A stretch of DNA of 64,000 nt from Candidatus Bathyarchaeota archaeon (lineage in GTDB: Archaea > Thermoproteota > Bathyarchaeia > 40CM-2-53-6), in the NCBI GenBank assembly GCA_005888755.1, contig VBBQ01000025.1, forward strand, positions 1 through 64,000. Reading direction: 5' to 3'. Positions 10,019-18,745 of the stretch are shown one piece after another (positions within the stretch are counted from its first letter, which is position 1; every line of letters begins with the position of its first letter). The notes under the pieces are model-generated. The model did no database searches, had not been told where the DNA came from, and saw only the letters and a list, made by a program, of their open reading frames with translations. The position numbers were made by a program, and so were the translations under genes.

Positions 10019-11011
10019 TTAGTATACTCCCTGCTTGTCGAGGGACACGTTGTAGATCGTTCCTCCCTCTCTTCGCAGTTCTCTCGCTATGCGGGATTGA
10101 GTCTTCTTGTCAGGGCATAGCGCTATTATGCATCCGCCGCCTCCAGCGCCTGTGAGTTTGGCGCCGAGAGCTCCTGCTTCCCTCGCCCTAGCCACAAGCC
10201 TGTCCAGCCTAGGAATTGAGACACCGATCTGACGAAGTAACTCGTGATTTCTGTTCATCAGAGACCCCAGCTCGCTGTCGCCCTCGGTTTTTAGTGCCTT
10301 GACCACCGCATTCGACATTGTAGTGATCTCCTCTAGATGCGTTTGAAACCTATCGGTTTGTTTCCGCGATCGCTTCACAACCGACCCTACCAAGGCTTTG
10401 GTTGACCGGTGAATTCCTGAGTCGCAAACAAGAATCGTGGGTGGTCGTTTGACGTTGATCGGATTGATCTTTGAGGGCTTTCTGAACTGGATAATTCCAC
10501 CGAAGGTGCAAGTTGCTTGGTCGACCCCCGAAGGATGCCCGTGAAGGTAGTTCTCTGGAATGAAAGCGAGCTTGAAGATTTCTCGTCGGTCAAGTCGAAT
10601 CCCTCTTGACTTGGCTACTGCTGAGATGGTTGCGACTGTGGTGGACGCAGAGGATCCCAGGCCCGCGCCGATTGGAATCTCGCAATTCGCATCTACATGG
10701 AGGCCCCGTTCTTTGCTTGCTAAGTGGTCGAGTGTAGCGTTCGCTGCGAGACGTAGTGGCTCTAGAAGCTCTTGGTTGTTTGCGGCTGACGCCCCCTTGT
10801 CGACGTCACTGACTAGATGTAGTGGAATGTCAGCTGTTACCTCGATCTCCCCACTCTGGGAGGGCCTCACATCAATCTCTGAGTAGAGATTGACAGCCAT
10901 GGCAACTGCCGGCGCGCCGAGGACGACGAATTGTTCCCCTGATAGAATGATCTTTCCAGGCGCTCTGGACGATACGGTCGCTGGAGAAGTTCTCGGCGAG
11001 AACGATCTCAC
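10019..11011 (-). CDS. mvk: mevalonate kinase
   Basis: GHMP motifs APGKIILSGEQFVV, PIGAGLGSSAS, GAKLTGAGGGG; GTG start overlapping the MEMO stop (GTGA). Confidence 0.92.
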   Translation of the reverse strand: MRSFSPRTSPATVSSRAPGKIILSGEQFVVLGAPAVAMAVNLYSEIDVRPSQSGEIEVTADIPLHLVSDVDKGASAANNQELLEPLRLAANATLDHLASKERGLHVDANCEIPIGAGLGSSASTTVATISAVAKSRGIRLDRREIFKLAFIPENYLHGHPSGVDQATCTFGGIIQFRKPSKINPINVKRPPTILVCDSGIHRSTKALVGSVVKRSRKQTDRFQTHLEEITTMSNAVVKALKTEGDSELGSLMNRNHELLRQIGVSIPRLDRLVARAREAGALGAKLTGAGGGGCIIALCPDKKTQSRIARELRREGGTIYNVSLDKQGVY

Positions 11012-11856
11012 TTCGTAAATGCGATCGCCGCGTAACCAACAACTGACCGCTTGTCTCCAGCCGTGTCTCCGCTCGTCTGATACGAAAGCAATTTTGCATG
11101 TCTTGCCCCGAGGATCTTGGACGCGTGTAGAACGGCCGTGACGGGACCGTATCCGCAAGCCGAGACATTTTTCTCTTCGATCACGTCCTGGAATTTTTTC
11201 TCGTCCATTTCGAGCACGGCCTCGATGGCTTCCAAGTCCTTCTTCTTCGCCGATTCGTAGGGTTCGTAGTGACTCCAATCTGAAGAGGCGATGAGCACCG
11301 CTCCCGTCTCTGCGGACGCCTTGGCGAGGGCGTCGCCTATTTGCATGCTCGTTTCAAGATCCTGAAGCATCATACAGATCGGTACGAACTTGAAGCGTCT
11401 TGGATAGATGAATTGTAGGAAGGGAAGTTGAACTTCTATCGAGTGTTCTCTCTTGTGGGCTTCCTCTTCAACGTCGATCAGACCTGAGAATTTCGCAATC
11501 GAAGAGGCCAAGGGGTTGTCCACGGGAACTTCACCGAGCGGAGTTGCCCACTGCCCCTCCGTCATTGTTGAGACGCCGCTACCATAACCGGTATGGTTAG
11601 GTCCCAGAATTATCATAGATCCCCGCAAGCCCGACGAGGCAAGTTGAAAGTAGCTGTGGGCAGCTACAGGTCCGGAATAATCGTATCCCGCGTGGGGCAC
11701 GACAAACCCCACTAGCCTGTCGTCTGGTGTTGCTGGAATGGAGGGTACCGATCTTGGTCCGAGCGGGTGCAGGAAGCAGTTGTGTATCTGGGTTCGAAGT
11801 GCGCCTTCAGTGTCGGGGTAGAAGGTGCCAGCCTGTGCGGGCGGGCGTGTTTTCAC
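11008..11856 (-). CDS. MEMO family (AmmeMemoRadiSam system protein B) protein
   Basis: PPAQAGTFYP, VVPHAGYDYSGPVAAHSY, LGPNHTGYGSGVS motifs. Confidence 0.92.
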   Translation of the reverse strand: MKTRPPAQAGTFYPDTEGALRTQIHNCFLHPLGPRSVPSIPATPDDRLVGFVVPHAGYDYSGPVAAHSYFQLASSGLRGSMIILGPNHTGYGSGVSTMTEGQWATPLGEVPVDNPLASSIAKFSGLIDVEEEAHKREHSIEVQLPFLQFIYPRRFKFVPICMMLQDLETSMQIGDALAKASAETGAVLIASSDWSHYEPYESAKKKDLEAIEAVLEMDEKKFQDVIEEKNVSACGYGPVTAVLHASKILGARHAKLLSYQTSGDTAGDKRSVVGYAAIAFTK

Positions 11857-12533
11857 GCCTCTCCACCAGAAGCTCGTCCCATGGGCATGGCGGCAAGCTT
11901 CGTTTCAAAGTCATCCACGGTCAGGGGGATTGTTCCGTCTTGGGGAAGTTCTCCCCTCTCGCGGAGCACTTGTCTGGCGAGCAACCAGTAGACCACAGCG
12001 AGAGCTCTCCTTCCCTTGTTGTTTACCGGGATAACGAAATCAACCCCGGAAAAGACGTTGTCAGTATCGCACAAGGCAATGACCGGCACGCCTACGGAGG
12101 TGGCTTCTTTGATTGCTTGCCAGTCGGCTCGGGGATCAGTGACAAGGACGACTTGTGGCTCTGCGTGGTGGGGCTGGAGAGGATTGGATATGAGTCCTGG
12201 CATGAATCGGCCGACTATTGGAACTGTACGCGTGATCTCTGCGAACTTCTCCACAGGAGTCTTACCGTAGAGTCTCGAAGACACGGCCAGCACTCTTCCC
12301 GGGTCGAATCGACCCATGAATCTGGCGGCGATCCTGATCTTTTCGTTGGTCTCGCCGATGTTGAGGATGAACAGGCCATCAGGGCGGACTCTGAAAATGT
12401 ACTTTTCCATGTCCACCGTTTTGATCCGCGTGCCAATGTGCAGTCCCGCAGCCAACAGCTCTTCAAGAGAGAGAAGCAGGTTTTCTGCTCTCGGTATCGC
12501 TTCTCTATCCTCGATGTCTTGGCTTTCCAACAA
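11853..12533 (-). CDS. rpsB: 30S ribosomal protein uS2
   Basis: HIGTRIKTVDM, PGLISNP, VVLVTDPRADWQAIKEA motifs. Confidence 0.93.
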   Translation of the reverse strand: MLESQDIEDREAIPRAENLLLSLEELLAAGLHIGTRIKTVDMEKYIFRVRPDGLFILNIGETNEKIRIAARFMGRFDPGRVLAVSSRLYGKTPVEKFAEITRTVPIVGRFMPGLISNPLQPHHAEPQVVLVTDPRADWQAIKEATSVGVPVIALCDTDNVFSGVDFVIPVNNKGRRALAVVYWLLARQVLRERGELPQDGTIPLTVDDFETKLAAMPMGRASGGEA

Positions 12534-12543
12534 GGTTCCTCGT

Positions 12544-12768
12544 CTAGATGATCTCGGCTCGCTTCTTGGCAGAGACTTGCGGGTACTTCAGGAACTCGTC
12601 GATTATTTCAACGTGGGTTATGAGCATTCTTCGGCAGCAGTATCGTCGGATCCCTAGCTCGTCTAGTACCTTGATGGGCCGATCGCCAGCCCGGACCCGT
12701 AGGCTAAACGTTTCCCATTTGTCGGCTATCTGTTTGCCGCAGGTAAAGCATCTTACTGGTATGATCAT
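12544..12768 (-). CDS. rpoN: DNA-directed RNA polymerase subunit N (Rpb10)
   Basis: [18 protein letters not shown]...[17 protein letters not shown]-terminal ORF extension rejected. Confidence 0.97.
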   Translation of the reverse strand: MIIPVRCFTCGKQIADKWETFSLRVRAGDRPIKVLDELGIRRYCCRRMLITHVEIIDEFLKYPQVSAKKRAEII

Positions 12769-12782
12769 TTTTCTTTTCTCTC

Positions 12783-13193
12783 TTACCTGTACGATTTCTG
12801 TTTTCTTCTTCGTGCACTTGGCCCGCCGAACTTTTTCGGTTCGGTTACTCGTTGATCCCCGGCTAACATTACTCTGTCGAAGGCGATGAAGTTCTTCCTT
12901 AGCTCGCTGCTCTTGGTCCACGAGGCGAGTGATCGTGCGATGGCGATTCTGGCCGCCTCAGCCTGACCCATGAAACCTCCGCCGTTGACTGATACCCGGA
13001 TGTCGACGCCTTTGGCCCGGTCTCCGGCGATAATTAGTGGTTCTTGAATTTTCATCCGAACAACCTCTGGACTAACATAGTCCAGGGCTATATCGTTGAA
13101 GTAGATTCGGCCTTTTCCAGGTTTTACAACAGCTCGCGCTATCGCGGTCTTTCGCTTACCTGTCTCGAGTACAGGCTTCTTCTTCTCACTCAG
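12783..13193 (-). CDS. rpsI: 30S ribosomal protein uS9 (apparent CTG start)
   Basis: Continuous frame (L)[33 protein letters not shown]...[13 protein letters not shown]...[12 protein letters not shown]; no ATG/GTG/TTG upstream of the conserved N-terminus. Confidence 0.93.
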   Translation of the reverse strand: MSEKKKPVLETGKRKTAIARAVVKPGKGRIYFNDIALDYVSPEVVRMKIQEPLIIAGDRAKGVDIRVSVNGGGFMGQAEAARIAIARSLASWTKSSELRKNFIAFDRVMLAGDQRVTEPKKFGGPSARRRKQKSYR

Positions 13194-13651
13194 GCGGGAA
13201 TGCCCCCGATCTCTTCTGCCAGTTGAGCAACGGTGATGAAGGGAACTCTCAGCTTTGACGCGTTTGCATGGGACACGGTGTTGTAGGTTTTTCCCTCGTA
13301 CTCTTTGGGAACCCCAACGTACACGATAACTCTGTGGAACGCCTGTTTTCCATGACTCTTCTTCCAGGGAAGCATTCCCCTGATGACTCTCCGGACATAG
13401 TTGTCAGGCCTCCTAGGATGAGTTGGGGCTTTTTCCTGGTTGCCGAGCGTTCGTGTTTTCAGTTTTGTCTTGGCCCGGGCGACAACTCTGGCCTTTGTAC
13501 CGGAAATAATAGCTCGTTCAGCATTCAGCACAACCATCTTTTTTCCTTCGAGGGCTTGCTTCGCAACATAGCTCGCCATTCTTCCAAGAATCAGATTTGA
13601 CGCGTCAACAACCTCTTCCTCCGGCGAGAGACTTGCAACTATTTTTTTCAA
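13190..13651 (-). CDS. rplM: 50S ribosomal protein uL13
   Basis: VVDASNLILGRMASYVAKQALEGKKMVVLNAE motif. Confidence 0.95.
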   Translation of the reverse strand: MKKIVASLSPEEEVVDASNLILGRMASYVAKQALEGKKMVVLNAERAIISGTKARVVARAKTKLKTRTLGNQEKAPTHPRRPDNYVRRVIRGMLPWKKSHGKQAFHRVIVYVGVPKEYEGKTYNTVSHANASKLRVPFITVAQLAEEIGGIPA

Positions 13652-14283
13652 CTCTCGGTCATTCCTCCAAGCCCTTCGCCGAAGCTAACGGATTTCGCGT
13701 TGATTATCCGTGCGGCCTCAAGGACGATCTTTTCGGGAGGCATCGTTCCAGTCGACTCGACAAGGAAAGTGAAGGTCCGAGCCTTTTCGTCATAGTTGTA
13801 GGTCGCGGCTGAGACAGATTGCCATTTCGCGTGGACGTTCCCTCTCCCTAGCCGAGCGTAGGCTTCTAGCTTGATCTTTTGGCCAGCTGTAAGTTTCACG
13901 ATGGGGATCCTGTCGGAGACCGGCTTGACCTCCGGGTTCTCAGGCTTAAGCTGGGAGGAATAGACTACCTCAACCGGTTCGGAGGCCTCTATCTCTAGAG
14001 AGAATGACGCTCGACACTTTTCGCAGCCCAGCTCACTCTTACAGGTGCATTCTTCAGGCAGGTTGTAAGAGGTGTCAGTTGTAACCGGGATCAGTCCGAG
14101 ACGGTGCGCGAGGATCTCATCATACATAACAGAGTTGTTTTCAAGGATCATGACATCGTCGATCGCCATCACCGGGATCTCCGAGATCATTATCCGGCGC
14201 AGGGCATTAGCGAAGGCAGGTGATACGTCTGAAAGCACGAAGCGGAGAGTCTCTTGTTCCTTGCTCAGGAGTTTAATGTCCAT
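13648..14283 (-). CDS. rpoD: DNA-directed RNA polymerase subunit D
   Basis: LSDVSPAFANALRRIMISEIPVMAIDDV; Cys cluster CTC..CEKC. Confidence 0.95.
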   Translation of the reverse strand: MDIKLLSKEQETLRFVLSDVSPAFANALRRIMISEIPVMAIDDVMILENNSVMYDEILAHRLGLIPVTTDTSYNLPEECTCKSELGCEKCRASFSLEIEASEPVEVVYSSQLKPENPEVKPVSDRIPIVKLTAGQKIKLEAYARLGRGNVHAKWQSVSAATYNYDEKARTFTFLVESTGTMPPEKIVLEAARIINAKSVSFGEGLGGMTES

Positions 14284-14329
14284 CTAGCTATCATACTTCC
14301 AGGATGAAGGTGACCCGGGCAAGCGGTCC

Positions 14330-14345
14330 GGACTTTATTTAAAGC
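14330..14345 (-). promoter_or_regulatory. probable TATA box upstream of the rpoD-led operon
   Basis: CTTTAAATAAAG on the minus strand about 50 bp upstream of rpoD. Confidence 0.4.
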
Positions 14346-14451
14346 TGACGAGAAAATGAGCCCGAAAAACCGCAACCGCCACGAAAACAGCCCCAGCGAC
14401 CGACTCTGGCAGCTTGGTCAGACTGTGAATTGCTATATAGAGAAGGAATTG

Positions 14452-14997
14452 CTAGATAGAGAAGAATAGGATTCCGAAGTAGATATTGACCAGCCCGATG
14501 CCGATTGCTATCGGCGGGAAGGCCAGCACCGAGCCTATGAACTCAAAGAGGTCCTCCACAAATCTCAGCAGGGTATAGATCGCGAGAGTTGCGATTAGGA
14601 AGACAATCACGAGAACGGTGGTGCTCGTAAATAGTGATGGGAGAAATGTTCTGAGAAAGTATGCAATTAGCAACCCCAACGCTAGGGAGATTATAGATGC
14701 CCACCGAACGTTTCGAACGGGACGGGATATGAGCAGGATCCCGAGCAGAATCATGGCCGGCAAGAAATACTTCAGATAAGGCGAACTTGTCGACGCGCCC
14801 GCGACCGCTTCAGAAATCGCGCTTGAGAGAAATCCTAGGCCAAGAGCATAGTCAACTGAGACTATGAGCACTAGAATTCCGACAAGGAACCCTAGAACAG
14901 ATAGCGCGCGTCCGAGCCCCTGCGAAATGCGTTTGAAGAGGGGCGCGCAGGCACAGAGTCCTCCTACGACCAGTATTATGCCTGCGGATAAGACCAT
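14452..14997 (-). CDS. multi-pass membrane protein, hypothetical
   Basis: Several hydrophobic helices; no recognised family. Confidence 0.6.
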   Translation of the reverse strand: MVLSAGIILVVGGLCACAPLFKRISQGLGRALSVLGFLVGILVLIVSVDYALGLGFLSSAISEAVAGASTSSPYLKYFLPAMILLGILLISRPVRNVRWASIISLALGLLIAYFLRTFLPSLFTSTTVLVIVFLIATLAIYTLLRFVEDLFEFIGSVLAFPPIAIGIGLVNIYFGILFFSI

Positions 14998-15045
14998 GAC
15001 CTGTCCTGGTCTCGAATGGAGTACGAGTTTAGTTTAAGTGGCTTG

Positions 15046-15732
15046 TTACTTTTTCTCTGGTTCGGGCTCCGCCGTGAGTTCTTCCTCCGGCTCGACGAGC
15101 TCCAAGGGTTGTTCCGCCTGAACCTCTTCTTTGATCTCAGGTGAAACCGGGAGCACGGGCATAGCTGGTCCCGCGACTATCGGCGCTTCTTCAATGACCC
15201 TAGCGAGTCTTTTTCCCCCGGGAGCCGCTCTCGCGGGATGCTGAGCATTGGTCAGTGGGCTTCTCTGATCGAACGCGATTCTCGACTCTTCATCACGTTT
15301 GACAATGTAGCTCGGCACTGACACGATCTCGTTTGCTACGCTGATGTGACCGTGACTGACGAACTGGCGGGCTTGGTGGATGCTTCTTGCCAATCCCGAC
15401 CTGTAAACGATCGTCTGCAGGCGCCGCTCCATCAAGTCCTTGACATTGAGATCGAGAATGTTGTCAACGCTCGCGGATTCGGGAAGGATGCCGAGCCGTG
15501 CAAGACGCTTAAGGTATTGACTTTCAATCTGGGACTTTGCATCTTCAGAGGCACCGAGGAGAGTTCTTGCTATGCCCCTTATCTTCGAAAGCATCGTCTC
15601 GTGACGTCTAAGTTCCCGCTTGTTTCTAAGACCATACTCGCCGAGAAGATGGAGCTCGGCTTCAAGCTGTTCCTTTCGCCATGGATGGCGAGGAGTCTCG
15701 TATGTCTTTCTCGGCTTTCTAGGGTCTCCCAA
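15046..15732 (-). CDS. rpsD: 30S ribosomal protein uS4 with acidic C-terminal tail
   Basis: GDPRKPRKTYETPRHPW...RRLQTIVYRSGLARSIHQARQFVSHGHI; tail VQAEQPLELVEPEEELTAEPEPEKK. Confidence 0.95.
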   Translation of the reverse strand: MGDPRKPRKTYETPRHPWRKEQLEAELHLLGEYGLRNKRELRRHETMLSKIRGIARTLLGASEDAKSQIESQYLKRLARLGILPESASVDNILDLNVKDLMERRLQTIVYRSGLARSIHQARQFVSHGHISVANEIVSVPSYIVKRDEESRIAFDQRSPLTNAQHPARAAPGGKRLARVIEEAPIVAGPAMPVLPVSPEIKEEVQAEQPLELVEPEEELTAEPEPEKK

Positions 15733-15735
15733 GGC

Positions 15736-16236
15736 CTACTCCTTCTTCTCTTCCTTTTTCCCTGTAGCCGCAGCGCGTGCCGCTTCCATGAGAACTTTCT
15801 TCTTGACTCCTACAGCTTTTCCTGAGCGCCCCGTAGTTCTTGTGCGCTGGCCCCTCACTTTCAGTCCCAAAGAGTGTCGGATTCCCTTCCAGCTCTTGAT
15901 GTCCTTCATCAGATCGATATCGGCCTTGTTTCTGAGAGCGAGATCTGGCCCGACCAAGTGCATGTCTCGTCCGCTCTCGATATCCTTTCTTCGATTGAAC
16001 AGTCGTGAGGGTATTCCGTGTTTTGCAGGATCCTTGATGATGTCTTCTAATCTTGAAATCTCCGCCTCGCTGAGGCTTCCTATTCTCGCTTCAGGGCTTA
16101 TCCGGGCTACTTTCACGACGGCTTGGGCGAAATTTGGCCCAACTCCTCGTATCCTGCTCAGCCCGAACGGCACTTTCTTGGTCCCATCGACGTCCGCGCC
16201 GAGTACGCGGAGGATGAGCCTAAACTCTCTTGACAT
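15736..16236 (-). CDS. rpsM: 30S ribosomal protein uS13
   Basis: FRLILRVLGADVDGTKKV..L..IRGVGPNFA...RHSLGLKVRGQRTRTTGR. Confidence 0.95.
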   Translation of the reverse strand: MSREFRLILRVLGADVDGTKKVPFGLSRIRGVGPNFAQAVVKVARISPEARIGSLSEAEISRLEDIIKDPAKHGIPSRLFNRRKDIESGRDMHLVGPDLALRNKADIDLMKDIKSWKGIRHSLGLKVRGQRTRTTGRSGKAVGVKKKVLMEAARAAATGKKEEKKE

Positions 16237-16404
16237 CGCGCTTACACGAGGAAGAGGAAGCTTCCCTTATCGCTTAATTTAACGTTTCGACTTTGCGACA
16301 GCTTTGCGCCTCACGTTACAAGCACTTAACACGTCTTTGCGTGATCCGTTTTTGATCTCGCCGACTGGAAACTCATTCCCTTCCACTGGAAATTTCTGAG
16401 TTTG

Positions 16405-16490
16405 CGAAAATTTTTTTCGGTGAAAAAGTTCGTGCAACAAATATTTTCTACGACAGCGGATTTTTTTCTCACCGGAAAAAATTTACCAAC
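16405..16490. repeat. inverted repeat with A/T-rich arms between the S13 operon and speH
   Basis: AAATTTTTTTCGGTGA(A) near 16407-16428 versus reverse complement of TTTCTCACCGGAAAAAATTT at 16464-16483. Confidence 0.6.
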
Positions 16491-16587
16491 GAACTCGGTT
16501 GATGTGTAAACAATTCTTAAATACGCCACGCGCCTTGTTGATCATTCATCCGAAAAATATTCGCAAGAAGAGAAATCAACTCCAGAA

Positions 16588-17010
16588 ATGTTCGGACCAC
16601 ATCTTACACTGGATTTGTCGGAGTGTAATCCTGAAAAGCTCTCCGACCTTTCTTACATCTACGATCTCCTAGACGAGCTTCCGGACGTGATCCACATGCA
16701 CAAGATCACGGCGCCATACGTGTTCGTCTACAAACCCAACGAGAATCCAACCGAGTGGGGAATCAGTGGCTTCGTGATCATCGCCGAGAGCCACATCAGC
16801 ATTCACACCTTCCCCGACAACAAGCACGCCTTTATGGACATTTTCAGCTGCAAACAATTCGACATTCACAAAGCCGTCAACTACATCACATCGAAGCTTG
16901 AGGCCCAGAAGGCCGACAAGAGACTCTCCGGAAGAGGAAAAGAGTACCCACGCCAAGTCATGGCAGCGAGAGAGATCGTGGCAAGATCGCGACCAGCTCT
17001 AAAACACTAG
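16588..17010 (+). CDS. speH: S-adenosylmethionine decarboxylase proenzyme
   Basis: ESHISIHTFPDNKHAFMDIFSC pyruvoyl-processing region. Confidence 0.93.
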   Translation: MFGPHLTLDLSECNPEKLSDLSYIYDLLDELPDVIHMHKITAPYVFVYKPNENPTEWGISGFVIIAESHISIHTFPDNKHAFMDIFSCKQFDIHKAVNYITSKLEAQKADKRLSGRGKEYPRQVMAAREIVARSRPALKH

Positions 17011-17132
17011 AGCGCCCGAGAACGGCTCTTCCTCCCAAAATCACGACTCTATCTGCTTCCCTGCTACGTACCACAACGAAACCTTAAATGACGAATTCTA
17101 CCGACCGATGACGAAGCTCTAGAAGTGAGACT

Positions 17133-17429
17133 GTGCCAACTATCGAAGTCGGACGCGTCTGCGTCAAGCTCAACGGTAGAGAAGCCGGACGCAAGTGCGT
17201 CATAGTCGACGTTATCGACAAGAACTTTGTTCTAATCACCGGACCCAAGAAATTAAACGGAGTCCGCCGCCGTCGAACCAACGTCAAACACGTCGAACCG
17301 ACATCCGAGACAATAGAGATCAAGAAGGGCGCAGCCGACGAGGACGTCGCGAAAGTAGCTGAAAAGGCGAAGAAGACAAGCTATCTGAAAGAGATAGTCA
17401 CAATCAAAGAGATCAGCGTAGCAGCCTAG
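17133..17429 (+). CDS. rpl14e: 50S ribosomal protein eL14
   Basis: IEVGRVCVKLNGREAGRKCVIVDVIDKNFVLITGPK..GVRRRR; GTG start. Confidence 0.93.
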   Translation: MPTIEVGRVCVKLNGREAGRKCVIVDVIDKNFVLITGPKKLNGVRRRRTNVKHVEPTSETIEIKKGAADEDVAKVAEKAKKTSYLKEIVTIKEISVAA

Positions 17430-17511
17430 CCGTAACCAGAACGACCACCATCTCATGTTGTCCAGCACTTTTTCTATGACAGTTTAAGAACCAGAAACTC
17501 CTCTGTCTCTA

Positions 17512-18569
17512 TTGGAGAAAAATCGGATGTCACAACAGGCTCCCTGGAATAGGCCACAGAAACTGCTCACCAAGATCGACGAGGAAACAGACCCGGCTTT
17601 AGGCTGTCCACCGGAGAAGAGGACGATTGATCAACACATCAGGTTCGGTTTGATCAACTTGGACAAGCCTTCAGGGCCGTCAAGCCACGAAGTCGTTGCC
17701 TGGGTCAAACGTCTACTGCGGCTGCATCACGCTGGCCATGGTGGAACTCTAGAGGTCCCGTTCAGGGCCGGAGTAATCCAATGGTCACAGGCGTGCTCCC
17801 GTTAGCTCTAGAAGACGCTACCAAGACCATCCAGGCATTCCTCCTCACTGGCAAGGAGTACGTCTGCCTAATGACAATGCACGGCGACGTAGACGAGACC
17901 AAACTCCGCGGAGTCTTGAAGGAGTTTGTCGGCGACATATTTCAGAAACCTCCTGTGAGAGCCGCGGTAAAGAGGGAGGTCCGGAAAAGAACAATCTACT
18001 ACATCGATGAGGTAGAGATTGATGGACGACATGTTCTCTTCCGCGTCGCCTGTCAAGCAGGTACTTACATCCGCAAACTAGTTTACGATGTCGGAGAAGT
18101 CCTGGAAGTAGGAGCCCACATGCGAGAGCTTCGGAGGACGAGATCAGGATCTTTCACTGAGGGAGACATACACTCCCTCTACGACATCCTCAAGATCTCC
18201 CAGGCCTCCGAGGACGAGAGAGATGAAATGGTCAGGCAGATCGTGAGACCGATGGAGGATGCCTTCGCCTATGTTCCGCGAATCTATATTCGCGACTCCG
18301 CGGTCAGTTCGATATGCCACGGCGCCGATCTTGCTGTTCCAGGCATAGTCAAGCTGAGCGAGGGAATACGTCCGAAGACCGCGATTGCGCTCTTCACGCT
18401 CAAAGGAGAACTTGTCGCTCTATCAAAGGCCCTCATGGGAACTGAACAGATGATGAAGGATGAACGTGGACTCGCTGCAAAAACCGTCAGGGTGATCATG
18501 CCGACCGACACTTATCCAAAGCTGTGGAAGCCAAAGCACTCGCACACAGTAGTGAGGCAGTTCAATTGA
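17512..18569 (+). CDS. cbf5: tRNA/rRNA pseudouridine synthase Cbf5 (TruB family); join(17512..17752,17776..18569)
   Basis: N-part ...LINLDKPSGPSSHEVVAWVKRLL...GHGGTL in one frame and MVTGVLPLALEDATK... plus PUA-like C-part in another; joining after removal of 17753..17775 gives GGTLDPMVTGVLPLAL. Confidence 0.93.
17753..17775 (+). other. putative 23-nt pre-mRNA BHB intron in cbf5
   Basis: AGGTCCCGTTCAGGGCCGGAGTA. H helix CUCU:GGAG, bulges AG^A and UA^A, inner helix GGUCC:GGGCC, outer UGGA:UCCA with one extra A. Confidence 0.88.
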
Positions 18570-18745
18570 CAAGCCTGAGCCAGAGCAAAGTCACTTTTGT
18601 CTGCAACTGTGGAGACGAGATCACGGTAGAAGTCAAACCCGACCAGGAGAACGAGGTGGTTTGTTCAAAGTGTGGCCAGGAATACCGGTTCTTTGGACAG
18701 AGCGTATTGAGATTTAGAACTGGCTCAGAAGACACGGAACACTGA
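18524..18745 (+). CDS. small zinc-ribbon protein
   Basis: FVCNCGDEI...VVCSKCGQEYRF; true start may be downstream (TTG, 18566). Confidence 0.6.
   Translation: MEAKALAHSSEAVQLTSLSQSKVTFVCNCGDEITVEVKPDQENEVVCSKCGQEYRFFGQSVLRFRTGSEDTEH

Noticed and set aside
12769-12921. N-terminal extension of RpoN in the ORF track
   Set aside because: It overlaps S9 coding sequence; RpoN normally starts at MIIPVRC.
17781-18569. cbf5 as a pseudogene or two separate genes
   Set aside because: The 23-nt insert has precise BHB geometry and its removal restores the catalytic motif; both halves are otherwise intact.
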